13,655 bases of DNA. Source: Oscillospiraceae bacterium. Its GTDB lineage: Bacteria > Bacillota_A > Clostridia > Oscillospirales > Oscillospiraceae. Within the stretch, counting starts at the first letter, position 1; every line of letters starts with the position of its first letter. The notes below the pieces were generated by a model. That model had not been told where the DNA came from. It saw nothing but the letters and a program-made list of their open reading frames with translations, and did not search any database. Shown in pieces: positions 7,801 to 13,655 of this stretch. Both the position numbers and the translations under genes were made by a program. The stretch covers positions 1 through 13,655 of the forward strand of contig SVLA01000042.1 of the NCBI GenBank assembly GCA_015068175.1, read 5' to 3'.

Positions 7801-8736
7801 ACTGCCTTCGGGGGTGGTGTAGTTGTGCAGGCCCCAGCTTTCCAGAGTGTTGGCCTTGTTGGCGTACGCGCCATTGAACTTGTGGACCGTCAGTGCAGTT
7901 TCTGCATTCTGGGCATTGACGGCCACCAGCTTCACATACATGGGGGTGCCGGTGGGGAAAATAGAATCCAGCAGTTTCAGCGTTTGCTGCGGATTGATCT
8001 CACCGATGGCATCGATCCGATCCCAGCCCTGGGTACGTACATAAGCACCGTCGTTGAATACCAGGCCATAACCGCCGCTGGGATCGCCGTAATCCGCCCG
8101 GCGGATAAAGTCCAGCTTGATATGCTGATAGCTGCCGCTGTTCAGCGTGATGGCATCGTAACTGCCGTCGCCCACATAGATCAGTTCGTTGGCCGCGGGC
8201 GTGGCATCGCTGTTGCTGGTAACGCCGTGATAGAACCATTGGAATCGCAGCTTGCCGTCACCGTCAGGCCGCATGATCAGCACCATACCCTGCTCACCGG
8301 GTTCCATGGAACCGTCATTGTCCCAACCCTTAAACACAGGGTCAGCATTCGTTTCGTTGGTAACAGTCTTGCAGTTGGACAGATACAACGCAAACCAAAC
8401 ATCACCGGAGGTAGTGTCCCACTGATCAAAGCTGAATTCCATACTGAATCCGCTTTCATCCAGATAAATGGGGGTGGTGTTGGTGACGCCGATACCCAGA
8501 CCACCGGCCACCTGATTGCCGGAGACGGTAATGCTGCCGTCTGCATTGGCCGCCAGGTCCGTGGTTACCAGGGTCTCACCGTCGGAGGCCACATAAGTGT
8601 GGGCACCCCATCCGGATACGGCGGTGCCAACAGTCTCCGCCTGCGTGGCGGCAGATGCCGTGGGCATACTGCCGGTGCCGATGAGACCGCACAGCAGGCT
8701 CAGGCACAAGAGAATCGAGATCATTCTTTTTTTCAC
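4846..8736 (-). CDS. Large secreted, probably wall-anchored protein: three lectin-like repeats plus domain X
   Basis: This 1296-residue protein starts at a GTG with AAGGGAG eight bases upstream, 17 bases after the rhamnosidase stop. Residues 1-29 form a signal peptide (basic MKKR, a hydrophobic stretch, then PTASA before the likely cut). Three divergent repeats follow at about 42-290, 299-540 and 548-790. Each starts near a WG.H.Y motif, contains SGNQ.AG, an EFS-type beta strand and FNDG, and ends in a T(V/I)H motif. They look like beta-sandwich lectin or laminin-G/CBM-like modules, but that is inference from pattern only. Domain X at about 805-1106 is paralogous to the cytosolic 313-residue protein. 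A further beta-rich region at about 1118-1255 precedes APETGD (1264-1269), a membrane segment (1272-1290) and SKKRYF, a sortase-type anchor. The likely role is glycan capture, and possibly cleavage, at the cell surface for the neighbouring transporter. No known catalytic family was recognised. Confidence 0.9.
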   Translation of the reverse strand: MKKRMISILLCLSLLCGLIGTGSMPTASAATQAETVGTAVSGWGAHTYVASDGETLVTTDLAANADGSITVSGNQVAGGLGIGVTNTTPIYLDESGFSMEFSFDQWDTTSGDVWFALYLSNCKTVTNETNADPVFKGWDNDGSMEPGEQGMVLIMRPDGDGKLRFQWFYHGVTSNSDATPAANELIYVGDGSYDAITLNSGSYQHIKLDFIRRADYGDPSGGYGLVFNDGAYVRTQGWDRIDAIGEINPQQTLKLLDSIFPTGTPMYVKLVAVNAQNAETALTVHKFNGAYANKANTLESWGLHNYTTPEGSELINTLTANDTGDIVVSGNQTAGNGELGVTYARPVDMTEGFSIEFSLDAYNLNGVNGADTWIALQIKDNLTVTDGQNTDPVYHKMDIGGGDPAYGSGLHIMMRPGADNVLTIQEIYYCGLTLDASGNVVPAKSWLYNADGCYSQIKLDSFEHIKVSFIPNGQGGYYITFNDGDFEPVNNPNPNPGYINLANSFPYLYQWFQNRDAYVALTYKCNKGEQAQFTVHSFNEVQAAPNTNESWGIHDYVALDGSSVDTTALPDETGSLVISGNQTAGHGAIGATWKRPVDISDGLSVEFSLDTYALNGVNGVDSWISLQLLRSEQIADNWNQAGAYRHFEVGQPAYGDGLVMLIRPLENNQLGIGEIYINGAAVDGTVVSGAFNGVTNGGCYDRIQVDSFDNIKIDIVPTGVGSFNIVFNDGDYIRVGSDRWANDHGKINVAEGFGWLDSFFTDETPGYLKMVYKSSTGTPAQFTIHKVNGIAAVPKAETPAEIEVVDGIYELFADTKFENGFVVRNMGGAEKNDPTVGYLNYGNGSLIPAWSLAQWETKYDFRDMVNDTFFMELDDGVYQYDSTDKVFTIDTNTGTLGMELNASEVYDDPRQAGEGWPHLLIEGNTKNAEAPFASQLKNVNHLRLNLSARLTKFVDAMNGQADNGLHAGAFYIYLYIKGVNEAGQSEMTWFGLTIFDNRVAFTSESGMQDGGKDDASGLFIYQVPSRAFTAQNFLKDGQIYAAEDAEWMNIDIDLLPYVQRALVLAQENGFMKGVTMDTVYIDGMNMGWEMPGTFDGKMEVTGLSLRSYVGTTYEHNNGIFNIPVAKAEENTAVTVDENLSLNVPKYLVEMDGIDESMLILQAFKKESAEDIAIEGFDVQAAYDLGVWVNGIQQTSKLDDQLTVTYKADAGSIKDLSFFSIGSSGTPKALEGTYDEEANTFTCKMDRAAVLAIAAEAAVVPTVPAPETGDAGLRVALALMLCAAAAVGVLTSKKRYF
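4849..4947 (-). other. C-terminal cell-wall sorting signal of the surface protein
   Basis: Residues 1264-1296 hold APETG followed by D, about 20 hydrophobic residues rich in alanine and leucine, and a short basic tail SKKRYF. This is the tripartite layout of a sortase substrate, with alanine in place of the usual leucine. PxTGD variants are frequent in Clostridia. If no sortase accepts it, the segment would still anchor the protein as a membrane helix. Confidence 0.7.
5419..6324 (-). other. Domain X within the surface protein
   Basis: This stretch encodes residues about 805-1106 and aligns nearly gap-free with the cytosolic protein encoded at 2300-1359. The most conserved parts are the ELNAS, DPRQ and GWPHLLIEG region (899-923), the EMTWFGLT strand (986-993) and the IDGMNMGWEMPGT motif (1081-1093). 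I could not assign it to a known family. Alternating hydrophobic strands suggest a beta-sandwich. Confidence 0.8.
6367..7095 (-). repeat. Surface-protein repeat 3 (coding, about 243 residues)
   Basis: It encodes residues about 548-790. It is closest to repeat 2: both contain NQTAG.G..G.T..RPVD and LNGVNG.D.WI.LQ, which repeat 1 lacks. It keeps the SFDNIKID strand, the FNDGDY motif and a terminal TIHKVNG. Confidence 0.8.
7117..7842 (-). repeat. Surface-protein repeat 2 (coding, about 242 residues)
   Basis: It encodes residues about 299-540 with ESWGLHNY at its start and TVHSFNE at its end. After FNDG it carries an asparagine/proline stretch (NNPNPNPGY, 490-498) in place of the charged, tryptophan-containing segment found at this place in repeats 1 and 3, so this loop has changed. 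Confidence 0.8.
7867..8613 (-). repeat. Surface-protein repeat 1 (coding, about 249 residues)
   Basis: It encodes residues about 42-290, the most divergent of the three copies. It keeps WGAHTY, SGNQVAG, FSMEFSFD, the LIMRP strand, FNDG and the terminal TVHKFNG, but has QWDTTSGDVWFALYL where repeats 2 and 3 have the LNGVNG motif. Confidence 0.75.
8650..8736 (-). other. Signal peptide of the surface protein
   Basis: Residues 1-29 show the basic MKKR start, a leucine-rich core and a PTASA end consistent with signal peptidase I cleavage. It is the only cleavable secretion signal seen in the window, which marks this protein as the extracellular component among the downstream genes. Confidence 0.85.
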
Positions 8737-8753
8737 TACAATAACTCCCTTTC

Positions 8754-11030
8754 TTAACTTGAAATATAATCAAACGCAATCTGCTTCTGGCAGAAGGATA
8801 TGCGTTTAGATTCGCTGGTTTCAATATGTACCGGAATCACCTCCGGCAGGGAAATATTCAACGACACCCGTCCGCCGGCCGCCACGGTTCTGCGAATGTG
8901 GATCGGCCCCCGGCAGGTTGCCACCGTTGCTTCCATCGTGCCCATTTCCGGGCAATGGGGAGCAATCAGAACTTCTTCGTAACCCGGTTTTGCCGGCCGG
9001 ACACCCAGGACCACCGCAATGAGGTCGTAGATGGGAATGGCGGACCATCCGTGGCAATCGCTGCGCTGGGACACCGTATCCTCCATCCAGGTGGTCAGGT
9101 GCAGGTCCATCATGTGGAACCAGGGCTGCCACTTGCCGGTGATCTCGTTGTAAACCCCCGCCTTTTCCATAGCACGGAACAGATAGAAGGACATGGAGTA
9201 GGAGCATCGCAGAATTTGCGGATCGGTCATGCACCGGCGCATCAGCATTTTTGCTTCTTCCCCGGTCGCTGCGCCGGACAGCACCGCCCAAAGCTGGGAA
9301 TGCTGGCAGGGGACGGTCTCATCGGCGCAGATCCGGTAATACCCATCCGTCCGTTTCGTCTGTGCATTGAGGTTGCGCAGCAACCCCGCCCGGCATCGTT
9401 TATAGTCCTCCGCAATAGGATCCCAGCCGATCTGCTCCAACAGATAGGCAGTTCGTTCCAGGGCATAAGCCAGGATGTGGCTGTAGATAAACAGCGGCTC
9501 ATCCGGATCCTTCACCGGACTGCCATGATTCGGCCGCCACAGTTCCACCCAGTCCACAAAGCTCCAATAACCGGTGCCGTGCAGCAGGCCGGTGACCGGA
9601 TCGATCCTATCCAGAAAATAGCCGAGAATGCCGATCATGGTCGGCAGGTATTTCTTCAGCAGCGCCTTGTCACCGTAATACAGATAGTGGTAATACAGCA
9701 GATCCCCATAATATAGGGCAAATACCGGGATGATCTGGCAGAAGTTTGCCGGCGCATTGCATTGGATCATGCCGTCCGGCCTTCGGGAACTGTGAAAATC
9801 CTCAATGGCCCGGCGCGCCAGCCGGTCATCGGCCGAGATCTGGAATGTCAGCAGCGCTTCGATCATGGTATCCATGATGTACTGCATCTGTTCATAGTAG
9901 GGGCAGTCCACATAAGTATCCAACATGGACCGGCGAAGTGTCCGGGCGCTGATCGCCCACATCTGATTCCATTCCGCCTTTTCTGCCCGGAAGGTCCCTT
10001 CCTCCTTCAGCGGATACCCCGTCAATCGAATACGGGGCAGATGCAGAGTCAAGCCCGCATCTTCCGTTTCTACCCGGATCCGCAGGAAACGAAAAACACG
10101 CATGGCAAAAGGTTCATAATACTGCCGGCCGCTGCCGCAAATATATCCGTCGGTCTCACCGCAGAGCAGCTCACCGGCCGCATCCCGGATCTCCTTGCGG
10201 ATCTGACCGTCCGCGCCCCGGGTGCGGTAGCTTTCGGAATATTCCAGGGTCACACGGGCACCGCCCCCTGCTGTCTGCAGGGGAAGACGGACATAGGCAT
10301 TCACCAGCTCTCCCATATCCAGGTCAACATATGCCTGGGTGTACGGCGGGATCTGTACCGCATCGGCCGTAAGCAGGGCACTCATATCCATGCCCCATTG
10401 CCGGCTGATACCAACAGGCCGCACCTCTTTTTCAAAAAGCATGGGCAGCGTTCGCGGATAAAGCTGCCATTCGTACAGCACACCGCCCAGGCGGTGCGTA
10501 TCCGCCGGACACAACTCCACCGCCTGTTGCCAAACCTCCTGCTGTTCCCCGTCCCTGCCGTCCCGAAACTCCATACAGCCGGCATACTTGCTTTCCTCGG
10601 CCTCCCGGAACCGGTAACCTGCATCGGTCCGGCATTCCCAGCGGCAATCGGTATGGAGATCCAAAGCTTCGCTGGACATCCACAGTCCGCCTCTGGATGC
10701 CCCCACCACAGAAACCGGGCCGTTGCCAAAGGTCAAACCGCTGTAATAATCGTTGGGATACGCCTGAACATGAACGACGATCTCGTTTTCCCCGGGCCTC
10801 AGGCAGGAAGTGACCTCCGGTGTATCATAGTACTGGCGAAAGCGATCACCCTTCTGGGGGCCGCTGCATATGTAAGTGCCGTTTACATACAGTTTGTAAC
10901 GGCTGGAAGCGGATATATCCACCGTCACCGATCCTGTACCGCTGTACAGAAAAGCGCGGCGGAACAGCACAGACTGCTTTTCGGGTATATTTTGCGCCGT
11001 CTGCCATATCCAGTAGCCTTTTCGTTTCAT
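8754..11030 (-). CDS. Alpha-L-rhamnosidase-like glycoside hydrolase, family GH78
   Basis: This 758-residue protein has the GH78 layout. N-terminal beta-sandwich domains (about 1-345) include ANSRYKLYVNG-type strand patterns (SSRYKLYVNG at 42-51). The (alpha/alpha)6 catalytic barrel follows, with DCPYYEQMQY at 375-384, the family's DCP..E motif holding likely catalytic acidic residues D375 and E380, then D387. The barrel ends with QRSDCHGWSA at 655-664, and a C-terminal beta domain follows. Family members release terminal alpha-L-rhamnose by inversion. No signal peptide is present, so it should act on imported oligosaccharides. An in-frame ATG at 11099 exists, but it would overlap the permease gene by 53 bases. 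The ATG at 11030, with GAGG six bases upstream and 16 bases after the permease stop, is preferred. Other sugars are possible for GH78-like enzymes, so rhamnose is likely but not certain. Confidence 0.88.
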   Translation of the reverse strand: MKRKGYWIWQTAQNIPEKQSVLFRRAFLYSGTGSVTVDISASSRYKLYVNGTYICSGPQKGDRFRQYYDTPEVTSCLRPGENEIVVHVQAYPNDYYSGLTFGNGPVSVVGASRGGLWMSSEALDLHTDCRWECRTDAGYRFREAEESKYAGCMEFRDGRDGEQQEVWQQAVELCPADTHRLGGVLYEWQLYPRTLPMLFEKEVRPVGISRQWGMDMSALLTADAVQIPPYTQAYVDLDMGELVNAYVRLPLQTAGGGARVTLEYSESYRTRGADGQIRKEIRDAAGELLCGETDGYICGSGRQYYEPFAMRVFRFLRIRVETEDAGLTLHLPRIRLTGYPLKEEGTFRAEKAEWNQMWAISARTLRRSMLDTYVDCPYYEQMQYIMDTMIEALLTFQISADDRLARRAIEDFHSSRRPDGMIQCNAPANFCQIIPVFALYYGDLLYYHYLYYGDKALLKKYLPTMIGILGYFLDRIDPVTGLLHGTGYWSFVDWVELWRPNHGSPVKDPDEPLFIYSHILAYALERTAYLLEQIGWDPIAEDYKRCRAGLLRNLNAQTKRTDGYYRICADETVPCQHSQLWAVLSGAATGEEAKMLMRRCMTDPQILRCSYSMSFYLFRAMEKAGVYNEITGKWQPWFHMMDLHLTTWMEDTVSQRSDCHGWSAIPIYDLIAVVLGVRPAKPGYEEVLIAPHCPEMGTMEATVATCRGPIHIRRTVAAGGRVSLNISLPEVIPVHIETSESKRISFCQKQIAFDYISS

Positions 11031-11036
11031 AGACAA

Positions 11037-11040
11037 CCTC
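11037..11040 (-). promoter_or_regulatory. Ribosome binding site that sets the GH78 start
   Basis: GAGG lies six bases before the ATG at 11030 and just after the permease stop codon. It favours this start over the in-frame ATG 69 bases further upstream. Confidence 0.65.
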
Positions 11041-11046
11041 GCGATC

Positions 11047-11901
11047 TTACAGTTTGATGCCTGCAGAGGACAGCCCCTCAATGTAATACTTGTTTGCAAA
11101 AATAAACAACAGGATCAACGGCGCTGATGCCATCATATAGCCGGCGAACTGCACCGGCGTATTGTTGTTGTAGGTATTGACGAACTGCCGGTACAGACCG
11201 GCGGAAATGGTCCACATTTCCGGGTCGCTGATGGTAATGCTGGGCCATACGATGTCATTCCATATGCCCACGATCTGCTGGATCGCCAGGGTGCCCAGGA
11301 TCGCCTTGGACAGCGGCAGGCAGATATAGAAATAGCTCTGCAGCACCGAACATCCGTCCAGACTGGCCGCTTCAAACAAGGCTTCCGGGATGCCGCTGAA
11401 GAAAGAGCGCAGCAGGAAAATGCCGCCCACACAGCCGCCCAGAATAATCGGCACGATCAGCACGACATGGGTATCCAGAAGGCCCAGATCGTTGAACAGC
11501 ATGTATTGTGGGATCAGCGTCAGAACGCCGGGCACCATCATCAGCGCAATGACCGCGTAATAGATCAGTTCCCTTCCCGGAAATTTCATTCGAGCAAACA
11601 CAAAGGCAGAAACCGACGCGATCAGCAGCATCAGCGGAATGGAGATGCCTGCCACGATCAGCGTGTTTTTCATGTACTTGCTGATCAAGGTAAAGGCCGT
11701 GCGGAAATTGGAGAACCACATAGGCAATGTGGGCACCCAGGGATCCGCTTGATAAGCCTCCTGGTTTTTCACGGAAATAAATACGGACATGACCAGCGGG
11801 TACAGCAGGCATACCAGCAATACAATAATAACCAGATTCACAATGATCTGTGCCAGTGGGTGCCCGGTTCGGCCGACGGCCATTTTCCTTTTTCTCACCA
11901 T
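11047..11901 (-). CDS. Sugar ABC transporter permease, CUT1 family (MalG-like)
   Basis: This 284-residue integral membrane protein has about six hydrophobic segments and the permease EAA loop at 177-197 (EAASLDGCS, then ICLP), which contacts the ATPase. The N-terminus starts with a basic stretch and a membrane helix (about 15-40), and the protein ends in IEGLSSAGIKL, typical for MalG-type subunits (the usual ending is GLTAGAVKG-like). It should pair with the permease encoded just upstream to import oligosaccharides. I chose the ATG at 11901 because AAGGGGG sits eight bases upstream. An earlier in-frame ATG at 11925 would add eight residues and overlap the upstream gene, but has a weaker binding site. 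No ATPase gene is in the window, as is common for CUT1 systems of Gram-positive bacteria that share an MsmX-like ATPase. Confidence 0.92.
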   Translation of the reverse strand: MVRKRKMAVGRTGHPLAQIIVNLVIIVLLVCLLYPLVMSVFISVKNQEAYQADPWVPTLPMWFSNFRTAFTLISKYMKNTLIVAGISIPLMLLIASVSAFVFARMKFPGRELIYYAVIALMMVPGVLTLIPQYMLFNDLGLLDTHVVLIVPIILGGCVGGIFLLRSFFSGIPEALFEAASLDGCSVLQSYFYICLPLSKAILGTLAIQQIVGIWNDIVWPSITISDPEMWTISAGLYRQFVNTYNNNTPVQFAGYMMASAPLILLFIFANKYYIEGLSSAGIKL

Positions 11902-11909
11902 ATGCCGCA

Positions 11910-11916
11910 CCCCCTT
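11910..11916 (-). promoter_or_regulatory. Ribosome binding site overlapping the upstream stop codon
   Basis: AAGGGGG lies eight bases before the ATG at 11901 and overlaps the TAA that ends the upstream permease gene (TAAGGGGG). This suggests that ending translation of the first permease helps start the second, keeping the two subunits in balance. Confidence 0.6.
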
Positions 11917-12835
11917 AATCATCATTCTTCTTTGGGCGCATGATCAGCAGTGTCAGCAGGAAAATCACAATGAACATTACGAATCCTACAGCGCTGGCAT
12001 AGCCCATCCTGCCGGCGGTGAACGCCTTCACATACATATAATAACCGGGAACGTAAGTCGTATAACCCGGGCCGCCTTCGGTGATCAGCAGCTGATTGTT
12101 ATAATCCTGGATCACGCCAATCAAACCAAACACCAAAAAATACTTGACCTGGCCCTTCAACTGCGGCAGATCGATGTACCAGATCCTCTTCAAGGTACTG
12201 CAGCCGTCCAAAACCGTGGCTTCCACTACATCGGTGGAGATGTTCATCAACCCCGCCATATAGATCAGCACCGCAGTACCGCCGATCCAGGGGAATCCCT
12301 TGAAGATCAGCGCCGGAATGACCAGCTCCGGATCTCCCAGCCAGTTGACGATCTGATCCGGCTCAATAATTCCCAGCAAGCGTAGCACGCCGCTGAGTAG
12401 GCCCAGCTGAGGATCGTAGATTTTTTCCCACAGCAGCGTGTAGATCAGGCCCGGAGCCACCATGGGCAGCAGCACCAATACCCGGTACAGATACTTCAGC
12501 CTGGAATTCCGAACGGCATAGATCAGTTCCGCCATGATCAACGGCACCACTACGGAAATCACCAGGCAGGGGATCCCGATCTTCAGGAACGTGGGGATCG
12601 AGTTCAGGAACACCGGGTCGGAGAACAGTTCCTTAAAATTCTCCCATCCCACAAAAACGGCATCACCGGTTACATTCCAGTCAAAGAAGGCGTGATACAA
12701 TCCGCTGACGGGCGGATAGTAGCTGAAAATCGCCAGGCCCAACAGCAACGGCGCCAACAGCAGATAGGCCGTCCGGGATTTCCACATCTGTCTGGCCAGA
12801 GACAGCTTTCGCAAATGCGTTTCGTTATGTTTCAC
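11915..12835 (-). CDS. Sugar ABC transporter permease, CUT1 family (MalF/LplB-like)
   Basis: This 306-residue membrane protein belongs to the first-permease type of carbohydrate importers. Helices are visible at about 23-42, 85-105, 115-137, 172-195, 231-250 and 280-298. The EAA loop is at 205-225 (EATVLDGCS, then YIDLP). The GGPGYTT motif at 254-260 is typical of MalF/UgpA-type subunits. It starts at a GTG with GAGGAGGGAG five bases upstream, 20 bases after the stop of the small membrane-anchored protein. With the following permease it should form the transmembrane channel fed by the binding protein at the right edge. Both permeases have DGCS in the EAA loop. The specific sugar cannot be read from the sequence; co-location with rhamnosidase and mannosidase suggests a rhamnose/mannose-containing oligosaccharide. 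Confidence 0.92.
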   Translation of the reverse strand: MKHNETHLRKLSLARQMWKSRTAYLLLAPLLLGLAIFSYYPPVSGLYHAFFDWNVTGDAVFVGWENFKELFSDPVFLNSIPTFLKIGIPCLVISVVVPLIMAELIYAVRNSRLKYLYRVLVLLPMVAPGLIYTLLWEKIYDPQLGLLSGVLRLLGIIEPDQIVNWLGDPELVIPALIFKGFPWIGGTAVLIYMAGLMNISTDVVEATVLDGCSTLKRIWYIDLPQLKGQVKYFLVFGLIGVIQDYNNQLLITEGGPGYTTYVPGYYMYVKAFTAGRMGYASAVGFVMFIVIFLLTLLIMRPKKNDD

Positions 12836-12855
12836 GGAAACTCCCTCCTCTGAAT

Positions 12856-13320
12856 TTACTCGCCGAACAGATCACCCATATTCATACCGCCGCTTTCTTC
12901 CTCCGGCTCATACACATGAAATACGATGCGCTCCCGCTTCTGGATGGCAATAAACACGGAATCCGATATGTTGCGGAATTCGATCTCGACATCGCCTTCC
13001 TCGAACACGCCGGGAATAATGGTATATGGATAATACTTGAAGGTCACAGTGCCGTCCTCACCGACTTTGATCTTGTCGCCGCTGAGATTTCCCTGGCCTT
13101 TGACCAGGGCCGATACCGTATCTCCCACCGCCAGTTCCCCATGTGTGGTCACCCGCAAAGTGATCAATACCGGTTTGTTGGGATCCGCCTCGACCCGTTC
13201 CGGCGCAATAGATACCACCTCAATGGCAGTATCCTGGGCCCGCAGATAGTCATAAGCCGCAAAACCCAGCAGTACCGCGGCCAGGATGCCCAGAACCAAT
13301 AACTTTTTCAAAAATGCCAT
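12856..13320 (-). CDS. Small membrane-anchored protein with an extracellular beta-rich domain, unknown function
   Basis: I do not recognise this 154-residue protein. Residues 1-22 are a basic start plus a hydrophobic helix (MAFLKK, then leucine/alanine-rich), probably an uncleaved signal anchor, as no clear cleavage site or lipobox cysteine is visible. Residues about 33-135 alternate polar and hydrophobic residues in strands, with a GNLSGDKIKVGEDGTVTF segment (77-94) recalling bacterial Ig-like domains; this likeness is by eye only. The tail EPEEESGGMNMGDLFGE (138-154) is acidic and probably disordered. The ATG has AAGGAG eight bases upstream and lies 24 bases after the binding-protein stop. 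Its place between the binding-protein and permease genes suggests an accessory role in the importer, for example docking the binding protein. That is inference. Confidence 0.8.
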   Translation of the reverse strand: MAFLKKLLVLGILAAVLLGFAAYDYLRAQDTAIEVVSIAPERVEADPNKPVLITLRVTTHGELAVGDTVSALVKGQGNLSGDKIKVGEDGTVTFKYYPYTIIPGVFEEGDVEIEFRNISDSVFIAIQKRERIVFHVYEPEEESGGMNMGDLFGE

Positions 13321-13344
13321 TGCACCGTCTCCTTCATTTATACT

Positions 13345-13655
13345 TTACGGAACGATGTTCCATCCGCTGGTATCCAGGCCCATAGCATCGATGATGGCAT
13401 CGGCATCCGCCTGGGAATATTCGTTCAACTTTTGCGCAAAGGTTGCATCATCGATATAGCCGTAGAGCCATTGCTCCAGCAGCTTGTTTCCCTGCTGGCG
13501 CCAATCCGCCAGGTTCGCCGTCAACCAGCCGGTGGTCGCGGGATAGATCGGGAACTGCTGCTGCATCCACTCTTCCAGTTCCGGGGGGATCTTGCATTCG
13601 GCTGTGGAACCCAGAACGGCACCACGTTTTTCCATGACCACAGCGGACATATTCT
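13345..13655 (-). CDS. Probable extracellular sugar-binding protein of the ABC importer, C-terminal fragment
   Basis: Only the last 103 or so residues are present; the reading frame stays open to the right edge, so the start lies outside the window. The fragment is hydrophilic, with a tryptophan/tyrosine-rich middle (EEWMQQQFP, then QQGNKLLEQWLYGYID) and a helical end (FAQKLNEYSQADADAIIDAMGL). This matches the usual C-terminus of CUT1 solute-binding proteins, where a line of the form 'W..G.I....F...L.....DA' is common. The main support is position: it directly precedes two CUT1 permeases, the standard order for binding protein, permease, permease. The signal peptide and lipobox that would confirm it are not visible. 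It could alternatively be another secreted protein. Confidence 0.6.
   Translation of the reverse strand, partial: NMSAVVMEKRGAVLGSTAECKIPPELEEWMQQQFPIYPATTGWLTANLADWRQQGNKLLEQWLYGYIDDATFAQKLNEYSQADADAIIDAMGLDTSGWNIVP

Noticed and set aside
6367..8613. Tandem DNA repeats or a CRISPR-like array
   Set aside because: The repetition is at protein-domain level (about 245 residues each) and well diverged in DNA. There are no short direct repeats with spacers.
3034..8757. Plus-strand open frame of 1907 codons
   Set aside because: It runs antisense across the surface-protein gene and most of the mannosidase gene. Those minus-strand frames have clear motifs, a signal peptide and ribosome binding sites. 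The antisense translation shows no domain logic and is best explained by codon bias that avoids stop codons in that frame.
9762..11057. Plus-strand open frame of 431 codons
   Set aside because: It is antisense to the GH78 gene and has no family features or good start signal.
11031..11099. Longer start for the GH78 gene at 11099
   Set aside because: It would overlap the upstream permease gene by 53 bases, and the extra residues do not resemble a GH78 N-terminus. The ATG at 11030 has a good ribosome binding site.
11902..11925. Longer start for the second permease at 11925
   Set aside because: It overlaps the upstream permease gene and has a weaker binding site than the ATG at 11901. It remains possible, and would add only eight residues.

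Overview
The window is one strand-biased block from what looks like a Gram-positive, probably gut-dwelling Clostridia (Oscillospiraceae-like) genome. This is inferred from strong purine-rich ribosome binding sites before nearly every gene, two GTG starts, moderately GC-rich codon use, a CUT1-type sugar ABC transporter without its own ATPase, and a surface protein ending in a PETGD-type sorting signal. No rRNA, tRNA, CRISPR array, transposon or phage gene was seen.

All supported genes lie on the minus strand, so transcription runs from the right edge to the left. The order is: C-terminal part of a probable sugar-binding protein (13655-13345), a small membrane-anchored beta-rich protein (13320-12856), two CUT1 permeases (12835-11915 and 11901-11047), a GH78 alpha-L-rhamnosidase-like enzyme (11030-8754), a very large secreted surface protein (8736-4846), a GH38 alpha-mannosidase (4779-2314), a 313-residue cytosolic paralogue of one surface-protein domain (2300-1359), and a clan GH-G (GH63/MGH1-like) glycosidase (1362-145). 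Intergenic gaps are 13-24 bases, one gene pair overlaps by 4 bases, and the only larger gap (66 bases) holds a strong hairpin. This looks like a single operon whose promoter lies beyond the right edge. Bases 1-144 hold two hairpins and possibly the start of another gene.

The genes read as a Gram-positive glycan-utilisation locus. A wall-anchored protein with three lectin-like repeats would capture a glycan at the surface. A binding protein and two permeases would import oligosaccharides, powered by a shared ATPase encoded elsewhere. Three enzymes without signal peptides would then remove rhamnose, mannose and a third alpha-linked sugar in the cytosol. The substrate is not proven.

The most interesting item is a domain of about 300 residues, here called domain X, which I do not recognise. 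It occurs twice: inside the wall-anchored protein (residues about 805-1106) and as the free cytosolic 313-residue protein. A pure binding module has little obvious use in the cytosol, so domain X may be an undescribed carbohydrate-active enzyme.
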